Below, piece after piece: positions 54,140 through 61,877 of a DNA stretch of 64,000 bases (positions are counted from its first letter, which is position 1; every line of letters begins with the position of its first letter). The DNA lies in contig CANQUQ010000007.1 of NCBI GenBank assembly GCA_947627115.1, forward strand, positions 1 through 64,000, read 5' to 3'. The notes below the pieces were generated by a model. That model did no database searches and was not told the DNA's origin. It worked only from the letters and a program-made list of their open reading frames with translations. A program made the translations under genes and the position numbers. The DNA comes from an uncultured Acetatifactor sp. GTDB lineage: Bacteria; Bacillota; Clostridia; Lachnospirales; Lachnospiraceae.

Positions 54140-54142
54140 CAT

Positions 54143-54174
54143 ACAAGAAAAACTTGATTACAAGCTTTTCTTGT
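54143..54174. repeat. Inverted repeat / possible terminator
   Basis: ACAAGAAAAACTTG and CAAGCTTTTCTTGT pair around ATTA with one internal mismatch. It lies beyond the end of the minus-strand operon that finishes at 54277 and could be its terminator, though the T tract is weak. Confidence 0.45.
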
Positions 54175-54276
54175 CAAGTATTATAACATATTATGGACAG
54201 GGCAGAAAGAATTGATTGAAATTACAAAAAGCTGTGCCAGAAGCGATACAAGAAAAAGATAGAATTTCATCTTTCT

Positions 54277-54660
54277 TTATTTCAGCAATTCTTCTGACAA
54301 CCGCATAATTTCCGGTGCAAGTTTTGCCCTCTTGCGTTTCACTATATGAGTATAAATCGGGTAAGCAGTAGCCACACCGATGATGCCGATAACACCGATG
54401 ATAATGCCGAAAATGAAATACGTTTCCCATTCCGGAATCATCGTGCAGCACATCCCTACGCCAAACAACAGGGTGCTGACAATTCCGATAATCAACGATA
54501 CCACCGTTGCGCCTCTTGTCGTACTGGCATCTAATCGGCGAAGCTGCTCCATAGAAATTTCCTCTTTCGTTGGCGCTGCATATTTGTCCCGTATTTTTTT
54601 GATTTCTTCCTGTTCCTTTGCGGAATAGGTGTAGGAAAAAGTTTCGTTTTTTTCTTCCAC
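54277..54660 (-). CDS. Small membrane protein with GMCxTMI hairpin unit
   Basis: A 127-residue protein: a charged N-terminus (1-50, FSYTYSAKEQEEIKKIRDKY) then two membrane helices forming one unit (VSTLLFGVGMCCTMIPEWE ... GIIIGVIGIIGVATAYPIY) and a basic end. Similar genes are sometimes annotated as dihydropteridine reductase without any visible enzyme motif; I see none. GTG start at 54660 after AAGGAGTGATC. It ends the response regulator-kinase-membrane protein operon. The two-helix unit is repeated twice in the protein at 57735-58103. Confidence 0.72.
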   Translation of the reverse strand: MEEKNETFSYTYSAKEQEEIKKIRDKYAAPTKEEISMEQLRRLDASTTRGATVVSLIIGIVSTLLFGVGMCCTMIPEWETYFIFGIIIGVIGIIGVATAYPIYTHIVKRKRAKLAPEIMRLSEELLK

Positions 54661-54666
54661 GATGGA

Positions 54667-55560
54667 TCACTCCTTTTTCAATTCTTTATTCGCTCTATAA
54701 ATCATAAAAACCGCCATACCTATGACAATCGTGCAGACTCCGCCTCCCACAGCGCCGGTCATGGTTCTGTGAAATGCCGGATCATCGTCACCGCCAAACT
54801 GTGTCAGCATCGCAGTCGTCAGCGACAGAAGAGAAACCAGCGCAGCAACAAGATTGACGGCTTTCGCAGCAGACAGGACAGGACTGTTATGACGGCGTGT
54901 CCGGACAACATTGACCGCAGCAGTGATTACTGCATAAAAGGCATAAAGCGCCATCGCATAGATTAGAATGCCCGGATACTGAAAACCTCTGTTCTGGTGA
55001 ACGATAAATATGACAATGCCTGCAAGCGCCTGATTCATAATCAATAAAATAAAGCCGCACAGACGGTAACGGCGAAACGCTGCATCTCTGTCATTCTCTG
55101 ACTTATACCGAATCAGGAACAGGCGCATGACAGCCAGCAAGATATAGTAAACCGCAAGTGCAATAAACCATGCGGATCTGTAATAAACGCCTGCGGACAG
55201 CTTCATGACAATATAGGCGAGATTGATCATCAGTCCTGCCGAAAGTGAAATCCGGTTACGGAAGTGAATATCCGACAGGTATTTCTCCCCAAACGCAGTG
55301 GAACGGAATTTCCGCATCAGTATACTTTCGCCAAACTCACTTTTTGCTTTTTTCAGGCGGCGGGATAAATACGGCAGTCCGGTAAACGTAATGACCAGCG
55401 CATAGGCGGACGCCAAATAAGAGGCGTACCGCAAAAAGGGATTTTGCACATCACACGCAAATACAAATATCACAAAGCCATATCCTAAAAGCGCAAGCAG
55501 AACCGTCATAAACGGCGGCGGACAGAATAGCGCTTTCAGCACAGCCTTCAGCCTATCCAT
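54667..55560 (-). CDS. Multi-pass membrane protein
   Basis: A 297-residue protein with about eight hydrophobic segments and short basic loops. I do not recognise the family. It starts eight bases inside the kinase 3' end and finishes six bases before the next gene, so all are co-translated. It could be the signal receptor or output effector of the kinase, since the kinase itself has almost no external domain. No enzymatic motif is visible. Confidence 0.7.
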   Translation of the reverse strand: MDRLKAVLKALFCPPPFMTVLLALLGYGFVIFVFACDVQNPFLRYASYLASAYALVITFTGLPYLSRRLKKAKSEFGESILMRKFRSTAFGEKYLSDIHFRNRISLSAGLMINLAYIVMKLSAGVYYRSAWFIALAVYYILLAVMRLFLIRYKSENDRDAAFRRYRLCGFILLIMNQALAGIVIFIVHQNRGFQYPGILIYAMALYAFYAVITAAVNVVRTRRHNSPVLSAAKAVNLVAALVSLLSLTTAMLTQFGGDDDPAFHRTMTGAVGGGVCTIVIGMAVFMIYRANKELKKE

Positions 55561-56635
55561 CTGTCGTCCTCCTGATCTTTACAAGAAACGTACTGCCTTT
55601 TCCCACTTTGCTTTCCACCGAAATATCGCCGCCGACAATGTCCATCACCCGTCTGACAAGTGCAAGTCCCAGTCCGTTTCCCTGTGTGGCACGGGATGTG
55701 TCGCCCTGATAAAATTTTTCAAAAATATGCCTGCCGACTTCCTGACTGATTCCACATCCGGTATCGGAAACTTTGACTACTGCAAGATCCCCTTCTGAAG
55801 TAAGCGAAAGGGAAACAGTGCCGCCAGCCTCCGTAAACTTTAACGCATTAGAGAAAAGATTGTTCCAGACGAGGGACAAAAGTTCATCGTCCGATTCCAC
55901 AAATACTGCATCCTCTATGTCCGTATCAATAGCAATCTTCTTTTTCTCCCATATTCCTTCAAAACGCAAAAGGCACTCTGCAAGCTGTTCCCCAAGATCA
56001 TATTTGTGTGCCGCAGGATAAATCTTCTGATTTTCCAACCGGTTCAATTTCAGGATATTTGTGACAAGGTCGGCAAGACGTCGGGACTGTTCTGTGATCG
56101 CCTTTGCATAGTCCAGCCTCTGCCCGTCGGACAGTTCCGGACTTTGGAGCATAGTGCTGTAATTCTGGATCACAGAAAGAGGCGTTTTTAATTCATGGGA
56201 CACATTGGCGATAAAATCCGTCCTCAAGGTCTCCACGCCGGAAAGTTCCTCCGCCATCCGGTTGAAACAGTCGATGATCATGTCAAATCCCGACTCACCG
56301 CCAATACTGCGAAACGGCTTGATGCGTGCGGAAAAATCGCCTTTCATCAGTTTTTCCGCCCCTTCCACAATACGCCGCACCGGACGGTCCACCATAAGCC
56401 TGCGGCGAACAGTATCGATTACCGTACATAAGAAACTTAAAAAAATCACATTTGCAAAAGTAAGTGCGGCTGCCGCCCGGATATTTTCTTCCGTATAGCT
56501 GATCCCCAATGTCTGCTGCAAAGTCCGCAGAAAAAGATACATACAGCAGGTAATGATAAAAGCAATCAGCAGGAAAAAAACAATATAATTTCGCAGGGAG
56601 AGCAGAATCCGCCTCCATTTTACATTTTCCCTCAT
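55553..56635 (-). CDS. Sensor histidine kinase with intramembrane-type input
   Basis: A 360-residue kinase with two membrane helices (about 13-36 and 50-72) joined by a short loop, then HAMP, HisKA with phospho-acceptor His in ANVSHELKTPLSVI, and HATPase (NNLFSNALKF; DTGCGIS; GNGLGLALVRR). The near-absence of an extracytoplasmic domain is typical of intramembrane-sensing kinases that act with a membrane partner. Its start overlaps the response-regulator stop by four bases. The operon also encodes two membrane proteins, the likely partners. Confidence 0.88.
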   Translation of the reverse strand: MRENVKWRRILLSLRNYIVFFLLIAFIITCCMYLFLRTLQQTLGISYTEENIRAAAALTFANVIFLSFLCTVIDTVRRRLMVDRPVRRIVEGAEKLMKGDFSARIKPFRSIGGESGFDMIIDCFNRMAEELSGVETLRTDFIANVSHELKTPLSVIQNYSTMLQSPELSDGQRLDYAKAITEQSRRLADLVTNILKLNRLENQKIYPAAHKYDLGEQLAECLLRFEGIWEKKKIAIDTDIEDAVFVESDDELLSLVWNNLFSNALKFTEAGGTVSLSLTSEGDLAVVKVSDTGCGISQEVGRHIFEKFYQGDTSRATQGNGLGLALVRRVMDIVGGDISVESKVGKGSTFLVKIRRTTDG

Positions 56636-57303
56636 TGAATCACCGCCTTATAGCCAAGACCATGAACGGTTTTGATCTCAAACTCGCTGCAGCTTTCAAA
56701 CTTTCCCCGCAGCTTTGTCATATAAACATCCACAGCTCTCGGCGCGGTATTCGTGTCAGCATCCCAGAACTCATCCATAAGCTGGGTACGGGTAAATGTC
56801 TTGCCCGGATAGGACAGGAGTTTGTAAAGAATATTAAACTCCCTCGCTGTCAAAGAAATCCCCTCGCCACCGTAGACCGCTGTACGCTCGTCCATGTCCA
56901 GCGTCAGTTTCCCGATTTCCAGTTTGTGAGAGCTTGCGATCTTTGCCCGCCGAAGCAGCGCCCCAATCCGCAGGAAAAGCTCATCCAAGTCAATGGGTTT
57001 GACCATGTAATCGTCGATCCCGATCCGGTATCCCTTTTGTTTGGAAGCAAGATCGTCCCTTGCTGTCATAAAAAGGATCGGAATATTCTCATTCAATGAG
57101 CGGACTGTTTTCGCAAACTCAAATCCATCTACTTCGGGCATCATAATATCGGAAACGATCAGATCAAAGGTATTTCCGTACATGGTATCATAGGCTTCAT
57201 TCGCGTTCAGGCAGCCAGCCACTTCATAACCGCTCTGATTCAAAAAAGAACAGACTGTGCGGTTCAAATCTTTGTCGTCTTCTAAGACCAGTATCTTAAA
57301 CAT
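56632..57303 (-). CDS. OmpR-family response regulator
   Basis: A 223-residue regulator: receiver (phospho-acceptor Asp in LIVSDIMMPEVDG; Lys in VKPID) and winged-helix output (TAREFNILYKLLSYPGKTFTRTQLMDEFW; VDVYMTKLRGKF; TVHGLGYKAV). Start at 57303 (MFKILVLEDDKD) after GGAGG. First gene of the four-gene operon with the kinase and two membrane proteins. Confidence 0.9.
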   Translation of the reverse strand: MFKILVLEDDKDLNRTVCSFLNQSGYEVAGCLNANEAYDTMYGNTFDLIVSDIMMPEVDGFEFAKTVRSLNENIPILFMTARDDLASKQKGYRIGIDDYMVKPIDLDELFLRIGALLRRAKIASSHKLEIGKLTLDMDERTAVYGGEGISLTAREFNILYKLLSYPGKTFTRTQLMDEFWDADTNTAPRAVDVYMTKLRGKFESCSEFEIKTVHGLGYKAVIQ

Positions 57304-57329
57304 AGGGCAGACCTCCATCTGTTTTTTTC

Positions 57330-57338
57330 ATTATAACA
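57330..57338 (-). promoter_or_regulatory. Extended -10 promoter for the two-component operon
   Basis: On the minus strand TGTTATAAT (TATAAT at 57330-57335) lies 27 bases before the response-regulator start. The TGn extension stands in for a weak -35. Confidence 0.5.
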
Positions 57339-57395
57339 CCCAAATGTTAAAGTTTTGTTTGCGTTTTGTCCTTTCACAGATTTTTTATAAAATTT

Positions 57396-57428
57396 CGATC
57401 CGCACCAGCCTTTCGCTCATGCGGATCG
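57396..57428 (-). terminator. Hairpin after the repeat-protein gene
   Basis: CGATCCGCA and TGCGGATCG form a nine-base-pair stem (57396-57404 with 57420-57428) just after the stop of the repeat-protein gene. The T tract on the minus strand is modest. Confidence 0.55.
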
Positions 57429-57433
57429 CTCTG

Positions 57434-57691
57434 TCAATGATTTACGGTATCCTGACTTGCCTCACGCTGAACCTGTTCTTCGTGAATACGCTTTTTAGCG
57501 TCCTCTACGGTTTCTCCCTCATGGGTAAGGAATTTATCCACGAATCCGTCTTCGACTTTTCTGTATGCGCCTACAACGCCGTTCTCGATCTTCTTGTACC
57601 CTCCTACAACGCCATCCTCAATTTTCTTATACCCGCCTACAACAGTGTCGGCGATTTTTTCGTTTGCCTGTATGAGTTTTGATTTTGCCAT
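57434..57691 (-). CDS. Small protein with 11-residue amphipathic repeats
   Basis: An 85-residue soluble protein. Three near-identical 11-residue units VVGGYKKIEDG, VVGGYKKIENG and VVGAYRKVEDG are followed by a diverged one (FVDKFLTHEGE). At the DNA level this is a 33-base repeat. Eleven-residue repeats form amphipathic helices that lie on membranes, as in apolipoprotein- or synuclein-like proteins. The tail is charged (ETVEDAKKRIHEEQ). It sits between the double-unit membrane protein and the two-component operon on the same strand, so it probably acts at the membrane. No family name is assigned. Confidence 0.72.
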   Translation of the reverse strand: MAKSKLIQANEKIADTVVGGYKKIEDGVVGGYKKIENGVVGAYRKVEDGFVDKFLTHEGETVEDAKKRIHEEQVQREASQDTVNH

Positions 57692-57734
57692 GATAAAATC
57701 CTCCTGTCAGTTTAATATTGGTTTGTCCGCTTCT

Positions 57735-58103
57735 TTATTTCAGTCCCTTGATGATAGGAATCAGGCAAAGCAGCAAGATGATGCCGACAATGCCGACAAT
57801 GATGCCGGAAATCATCATATCCCAGATCATCGTCATACACATACCCACGCCAAAAACAACTGCGCCAAGGATACCAAATAATGTTGTGCCGATTGCCTTT
57901 CCGTTAAAAACAATCGCAGGTTTTCCGCCCATCTTTCGGCGGACAAGCACCATAGCCAGCAATACAACTGCGCCAATCACACCGATTACAATACCTTGTG
58001 CCATAGCGCCCCATTCCGGGAGCAGAGCCATACACATGCCGAGGGCGAATAAAATACCGCCAACCGTACTCATGATAAGAGTTACAAAATCCTTTTTCTT
58101 CAC
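57735..58103 (-). CDS. Four-helix membrane protein with duplicated GMCM unit
   Basis: A 122-residue protein made of two copies of a two-helix unit. Unit 1 (about 5-55) has GGILFALGMCMALLPEWG and GIVIGVIGAVVLL. Unit 2 (about 70-120) has AVVFGVGMCMTMIWD and GIIVGIVGIILLL. The same unit is found once in the protein at 54277. GTG start after GGAGGTAACA. It opens a minus-strand series with the repeat protein and the two-component operon. Function unknown; the unit looks like a membrane channel or receptor building block. Confidence 0.72.
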   Translation of the reverse strand: MKKKDFVTLIMSTVGGILFALGMCMALLPEWGAMAQGIVIGVIGAVVLLAMVLVRRKMGGKPAIVFNGKAIGTTLFGILGAVVFGVGMCMTMIWDMMISGIIVGIVGIILLLCLIPIIKGLK

Positions 58104-58429
58104 AGCCTGTTACCTCCAATTCTTTATCTAAGTGTTTTTCACTTGTTGACTGCATTGTACGGCGGAAATGTTTATAGAACATTTATATTTTGTTTGAGAT
58201 ATATTAAAATGTATGCATATGCGAATAAAACCAAAAGACAGAAAAGTGATTATTACCTTACCTCTCTGTCTTTCCTCTTGCTTCGGTGGCATTTTTACAC
58301 ATCCCCGTGTACTCTTTCCAAACTGTTTTCTACTGTCACTTTTTCAAAGCCCGAAATTCATATCTCGGAACCTTTGCTTGTAACCCCTATCCGAGTGTGG
58401 TAAAATATAAAAGGTAGGGAGGAGTGACT
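58104..58429. promoter_or_regulatory. Divergent intergenic region with promoter for the kinase-like gene
   Basis: A 326-base gap between the double-unit membrane protein (minus) and the cytidylate-kinase-like gene (plus). The plus strand has TTGTAA (58378-58383), 17 bases, then TAAAAT (58401-58406) with TG before it, a good promoter 23 bases before the start. No further gene or RNA is recognised in the gap. Confidence 0.6.
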
Positions 58430-58915
58430 ATGAATTTGGTGATTACCATGAGCCGGAGATTCGGGACCGGCGCCAGCGTGATAGCCGAAGAACTTTCACA
58501 GAAGCTGGGAGTACCCGTATTCGACAAGGCATATATAGAACACGAGCTTGCCGGCAACAGCTTTGCGGACGAGGCGCGCTTTATCAGGGAGCTGGCGAAG
58601 GAGCCCTGCATTATTCTGGGGCGCTGCGCTTCCGAGATCCTGAAGAACCAGCCCAATGTGTTCAATATTTACGTGTGCGCGGACAAGGAAGACCGCATCA
58701 GGCGCATCATGCAAAAGGAGTCCCTGGCCTACGACGATGCCAAGGACATGCTGGAGAAGAACGACAGAAAGCGTTCCGATTACTACTACGAACACACCGG
58801 AAAGGTCTGGGGCGATGTGAACAACTACCACATGATACTGGATACCAGCCGGCTTGGAATCGAGAATTGTGCGGACATTCTGATCAAATATTTTGAGAGG
58901 ATTGAAATCATATAG
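58430..58915 (+). CDS. Cytidylate kinase-like family protein, short
   Basis: A 161-residue P-loop-type protein. The N-terminus MNLVITMSRRFGTGASVIAEELSQKLGVPVFDKAYI matches the cytidylate-kinase-like family, in which the P-loop reads SRxFGSGG; here it is SRRFGTGA, missing the second Gly. IILGRCASEILKNQP and IYVCADKEDRIRRIMQKE (lid region) follow. It is shorter than the usual 190-210 residues because the middle segment after the first strand-helix is abbreviated. AGGGAGGAG precedes the ATG at 58430. Substrate unknown. Confidence 0.75.
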   Translation: MNLVITMSRRFGTGASVIAEELSQKLGVPVFDKAYIEHELAGNSFADEARFIRELAKEPCIILGRCASEILKNQPNVFNIYVCADKEDRIRRIMQKESLAYDDAKDMLEKNDRKRSDYYYEHTGKVWGDVNNYHMILDTSRLGIENCADILIKYFERIEII

Positions 58916-58929
58916 GACATTGACACAAC

Positions 58930-58974
58930 GGCGTGGCTTTGGACATGATGTCCAAAAACGCGCCTGTTTTTTTG
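58930..58974 (+). terminator. Terminator after the kinase-like gene
   Basis: TTTGGACAT pairs with ATGTCCAAA (58938-58956), with outer GGCG/CGCC pairs and a run of T at 58966-58973. Confidence 0.75.
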
Positions 58975-59030
58975 TGCAAATTTAGATACACTTTTGGTTT
59001 TTTTATGGTAAAATAACGAGGAGGAAAGCG

Positions 59031-59120
59031 ATGATGCTTGTGTCAATCGGTTCCCGACGACAAAACCATCGAGGTGAAAATCATGTTTTTGCTTTTCTTT
59101 CTGCTGTGGGTGATCTTTAA
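59031..59120 (+). CDS. Possible leader ORF overlapping mnhE
   Basis: ATG 59031 follows GAGGAGGAAAGCG, the best ribosome site in the area, and opens a 29-codon frame (MMLVSIGSRRQNHRGENHVF then AFLSAVGDL) that ends inside mnhE in another frame. It could be a leader that couples translation into mnhE or a chance frame; no peptide family is recognised. Confidence 0.35.
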   Translation: MMLVSIGSRRQNHRGENHVFAFLSAVGDL

Positions 59121-59541
59121 CGGTAAATTTACCCTGGAAATAGGCATCTTCGGTATTGGAGTCTCTGCGGCGCTTTTTGCGTTCATCTGCAGATTCATGG
59201 ATTATTCTTTTCAGAAGGAGCTTCTTTTCTATAAAAAGGCACCGCTTTTTGTCAAATATATTTTTCTGCTGGTCAGGGAGATCGTCAAGGCAAATTTCGG
59301 TGTGATCCGTATGATCCTGAGCCAGAGGGAGGAGATACAGCCTACGCTGGCGGAATTTCACACCGATTTAAAGACGGCAACGGGAAAAGCATTTCTGGCG
59401 AATGCCATCACCCTGACGCCGGGCACCATCACCGTCGCTCTGGAGGAGAACAAATATACCGTCCATTGTCTGGATGAAAGTCTGGCGGAGGGAATGAACG
59501 ACAGCCAGTTCCTGGAATACATCAAAAAATTGGAGGAGTGA
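59083..59541 (+). CDS. mnhE: Mrp/Mbh antiporter subunit E (MnhE)
   Basis: A 152-residue membrane protein with two to three N-terminal helices and a soluble C-terminal domain with the family block TATGKAFLANAITLTPGTITVALEENKYTVHCLD. GAGGTG precedes ATG 59083. It opens the antiporter module, the MbhA position in Mbh-type operons. The subunits together exchange sodium or other cations for protons across the membrane. Confidence 0.9.
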   Translation: MFLLFFLLWVIFNGKFTLEIGIFGIGVSAALFAFICRFMDYSFQKELLFYKKAPLFVKYIFLLVREIVKANFGVIRMILSQREEIQPTLAEFHTDLKTATGKAFLANAITLTPGTITVALEENKYTVHCLDESLAEGMNDSQFLEYIKKLEE

Positions 59542-59544
59542 GCT

Positions 59545-59859
59545 TTGGGACAGGAGGTTTTATTTATCGCAGTGCTTGTCATTCTGGCCATTCTGATCCT
59601 GCTGTGCCTGGTCAGGGCCATTATCGGTCCCAGAATTGCGGACAGGATCGTGGCGGTGAATATGATGGGCACGATGGTCACAGTGATCATCGCCATTCTG
59701 GCGCTGCTGCTGGATGAGGGATATCTGGCGGATATCTGCATTATTTATGCCATGATCAGCTTTTTGGCGGTGATCGTGCTGACTAAGGTATATATGGGCG
59801 TTTACATGGAAAAAAAGGAAAAAGGCATAAAGGAGGGTCTGCACAATGACGGCACTTGA
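59545..59859 (+). CDS. mnhF: Mrp/Mbh antiporter subunit F (MnhF)
   Basis: A 104-residue protein with three membrane helices and the family motif RAIIGPRIADRIVAVNMMGTM. TTG start (59545) after GGAGGAG. It overlaps mnhG by 14 bases, and it sits 3 bases after mnhE. This is the MbhB position. Confidence 0.92.
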   Translation: MGQEVLFIAVLVILAILILLCLVRAIIGPRIADRIVAVNMMGTMVTVIIAILALLLDEGYLADICIIYAMISFLAVIVLTKVYMGVYMEKKEKGIKEGLHNDGT

Positions 59860-60199
59860 GTGGGTTCGGTTTTTGTTGGGAGCAGCTCTGTTGTTGGCGG
59901 GCGTGGTCATTTTTATCATAGAGATGATCGGAGTCTTCCGATTTAAGTATGTGTTGAACAGAATGCATGCCGCGGCCATGGGGGATACTTTGGGGATCGG
60001 CTTCTGCCTGCTGGGGCTGATCGTGATAAGCGGCCTGAACTTTACCTCCCTGAAGCTGTTCCTGGTGATCGTGTTCCTGTGGTTCTCCTCCCCCGCCTCC
60101 TCTCATTTGATTGCAAGACTTGAGGTGACTACCAATGAGGACGGGGAAAGCCACTATGAAACAAGATCGCTGGATGCACCTGAGGATGAGCAGAAATAG
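59846..60199 (+). CDS. mnhG: Mrp/Mbh antiporter subunit G (MnhG)
   Basis: A 117-residue protein with three helices and the motif RFKYVLNRMHAAAMGDTLGIGFCLLGLI, the hallmark of MnhG. It begins inside mnhF. The C-terminal tail is hydrophilic. This is the MbhC position. Confidence 0.92.
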   Translation: MTALEWVRFLLGAALLLAGVVIFIIEMIGVFRFKYVLNRMHAAAMGDTLGIGFCLLGLIVISGLNFTSLKLFLVIVFLWFSSPASSHLIARLEVTTNEDGESHYETRSLDAPEDEQK

Positions 60200-60267
60200 A
60201 GGCGGTTGTGCGAGGGGCGATCGACCGGCACCGTCACAGTCACACGAGAAGGAAAGAGGTGGTCAAT

Positions 60268-60540
60268 ATGACAGTATTCACATGTATTTTGCTGGGCTTT
60301 CTGATCATTTGCGCCGTTGCGGCCAGTCTGTCCAAAAATCTTCTGAACACTATATTGATCTTTATGTCCTACAGTCTGGTCATGTCCGTAATCTGGATCC
60401 TGCTGGAATCTCCGGATCTGGCGATTACGGAGGCAGCCGTGGGAGCGGGAGTCACTACCGTGTTGTTTCTGGTGACTCTGAAGAAAATTCATGCCATTCT
60501 GAAAAAGGATGACCGTCAGGAGGAAAACGGCAATGAGTAG
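60268..60540 (+). CDS. MbhD-like subunit (DUF4040)
   Basis: A 90-residue protein with three helices and the motif SPDLAITEAAVGAGVTTVLFL, which in Bacillus-type Mrp is fused to the C-terminus of MrpA and in Mbh/Mbx complexes is a separate MbhD subunit. Start at 60268 follows AGAGGTGG. It overlaps the next gene by eight bases. A separate MbhD points to the Mbh/Mbx arrangement. Confidence 0.85.
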   Translation: MTVFTCILLGFLIICAVAASLSKNLLNTILIFMSYSLVMSVIWILLESPDLAITEAAVGAGVTTVLFLVTLKKIHAILKKDDRQEENGNE

Positions 60541-61495
60541 ACGAGTGCCGCAGGAGCAATACGAAAAGACATTTTCCTATAAATTCAGGCAGTGGATGGA
60601 CGGCACGAAGGATCCCTTTCTGGATACCGTGGAGATGAAAAGTCAGGAGGCTTTTCAGGAGGACGGACAGGCGGCGGAACAGAGAGCCAGAGACAGAAAA
60701 CGCATCGCGGAGCGAGCCTATGACCTGGAGAAAAACGCCGAGCTGCGGATCTTCCGAAGAATCTACAACGTGCTGGCAGTACTGTTCTGTGTCCTTCTGG
60801 TAGTTATGCTGTTGGCGGCGGTATCCTGGCTGCCCGCTGTGGGAGAGGCGGACAGGCCGGTGAATAATGAGGTGTCTGCCCGATATATTGAGAACGGTCT
60901 TCAGGAGACGGGAGCCGTCAACATTGTCACGGGAATGATCCTGGATTACAGAGCGTTTGATACGCTGGGTGAATCCCACGTACTGTTCATCGCTACCTGT
61001 ACCGTGTTGATCCTGCTGCGCCTGGACAGAAAAGAGGATCAGGAAAAATTCGAGGCGAACGACAGGCTCCATGAGCCAAAGAACGACATCATTCTTCAGA
61101 CAGTGGCCAAGATACTGGTTCCGCCTATCTTCATCTTTGGCATTTACGTGATCCTGGCGGGACATCTGGGGCCGGGCGGAGGCTTTTCCGGCGGCGCCGT
61201 GATCGGAGCCGGCCTGATCCTGTACCTGAATGCATTCGGTTTTGCGAAGACGGAGAAATTCTTCACCGCGCGCACTTACCGCCGAATGAGCTTCTGTGCG
61301 CTGGCATGCTACAGTCTTGCCAAGAGCTATTCCTTTTACACGGGGGCAAATCACATTGAGAGCATCATTCCTCTGGGCACTCCCGGTGCCATTCTCAGCA
61401 GCGGCCTGATCCTGCTGCTCAATATCTGTGTGGGCGTGGTGGTATCGGGAACCATGTATACGTTTTACGTCATGTTCCGCAAGGGAGGCTATTGA
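60533..61495 (+). CDS. MbhE-MnhB fusion subunit with charged N-terminal extension
   Basis: A 320-residue protein: an unusual charged, soluble N-terminus (1-75, many Arg/Glu/Asp), an MbhE-like part (about 76-165, with NIVTGMILDYRAFDTLGE), then an MnhB domain (about 185-318, with LAGHLGPGGGFSGGAVIGAGLIL). In Mbh systems MbhE and MbhF(MnhB) are separate genes; here they are one chain. AGGAGGAAAACGGCA gives the ATG. The N-terminal extension may touch cytoplasmic electron-transfer subunits. Confidence 0.85.
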   Translation: MSRRVPQEQYEKTFSYKFRQWMDGTKDPFLDTVEMKSQEAFQEDGQAAEQRARDRKRIAERAYDLEKNAELRIFRRIYNVLAVLFCVLLVVMLLAAVSWLPAVGEADRPVNNEVSARYIENGLQETGAVNIVTGMILDYRAFDTLGESHVLFIATCTVLILLRLDRKEDQEKFEANDRLHEPKNDIILQTVAKILVPPIFIFGIYVILAGHLGPGGGFSGGAVIGAGLILYLNAFGFAKTEKFFTARTYRRMSFCALACYSLAKSYSFYTGANHIESIIPLGTPGAILSSGLILLLNICVGVVVSGTMYTFYVMFRKGGY

Positions 61496-61499
61496 TATT

Positions 61500-61877
61500 A
61501 TGAACGGAATGAACCTGTTGAATAATTACGGTGAGGCCGTGGCCATGATCCTCTTCGGCATCGGATTTTCCAATCTGCTTCTGCAGAAAAATCTGATCAA
61601 GAAGATCATCGGTCTGAACATTATGGACACCGCCACGTATCTGTTTCTTGCGCTCAAGGGCTACATTGACGGCAGGAAGGCTCCCGTGGTGGTGAACGGA
61701 GTACAGAGCGTGGAGGCGTACATCAATCCTATCCCCAGCGGCCTGGTGCTGACGGGCATCGTGGTGTCCGTGTCGGTCACGGCCCTGATGCTGTCCTTGA
61801 CCATTCGTCTCTACCGCCGTTACCACACCTTGGATCTGGATGAGATTTCCACCCGGCTGAAAAAGGAGGGCAAGTGA
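61500..61877 (+). CDS. mnhC: Mrp/Mbh antiporter subunit C (MnhC, NuoK-like)
   Basis: A 125-residue protein with three helices related to NuoK, with LFGIGFSNLLLQKNLIKKIIGLNIMDTATYLFL and NPIPSGLVLTGIVVSVSVTALMLSL. The stop overlaps the next start (TGATG). It holds the MbhG position. Confidence 0.92.
   Translation: MNGMNLLNNYGEAVAMILFGIGFSNLLLQKNLIKKIIGLNIMDTATYLFLALKGYIDGRKAPVVVNGVQSVEAYINPIPSGLVLTGIVVSVSVTALMLSLTIRLYRRYHTLDLDEISTRLKKEGK

Noticed and set aside
54277..54660. Dihydropteridine reductase annotation seen on similar genes
   Set aside because: Two membrane helices and a charged tail are visible, but no nucleotide-binding or reductase motif.
57500..57660. 33-base repeats considered as a CRISPR or intergenic repeat
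   Set aside because: They lie in frame inside a gene and encode 11-residue protein repeats without unique spacers.
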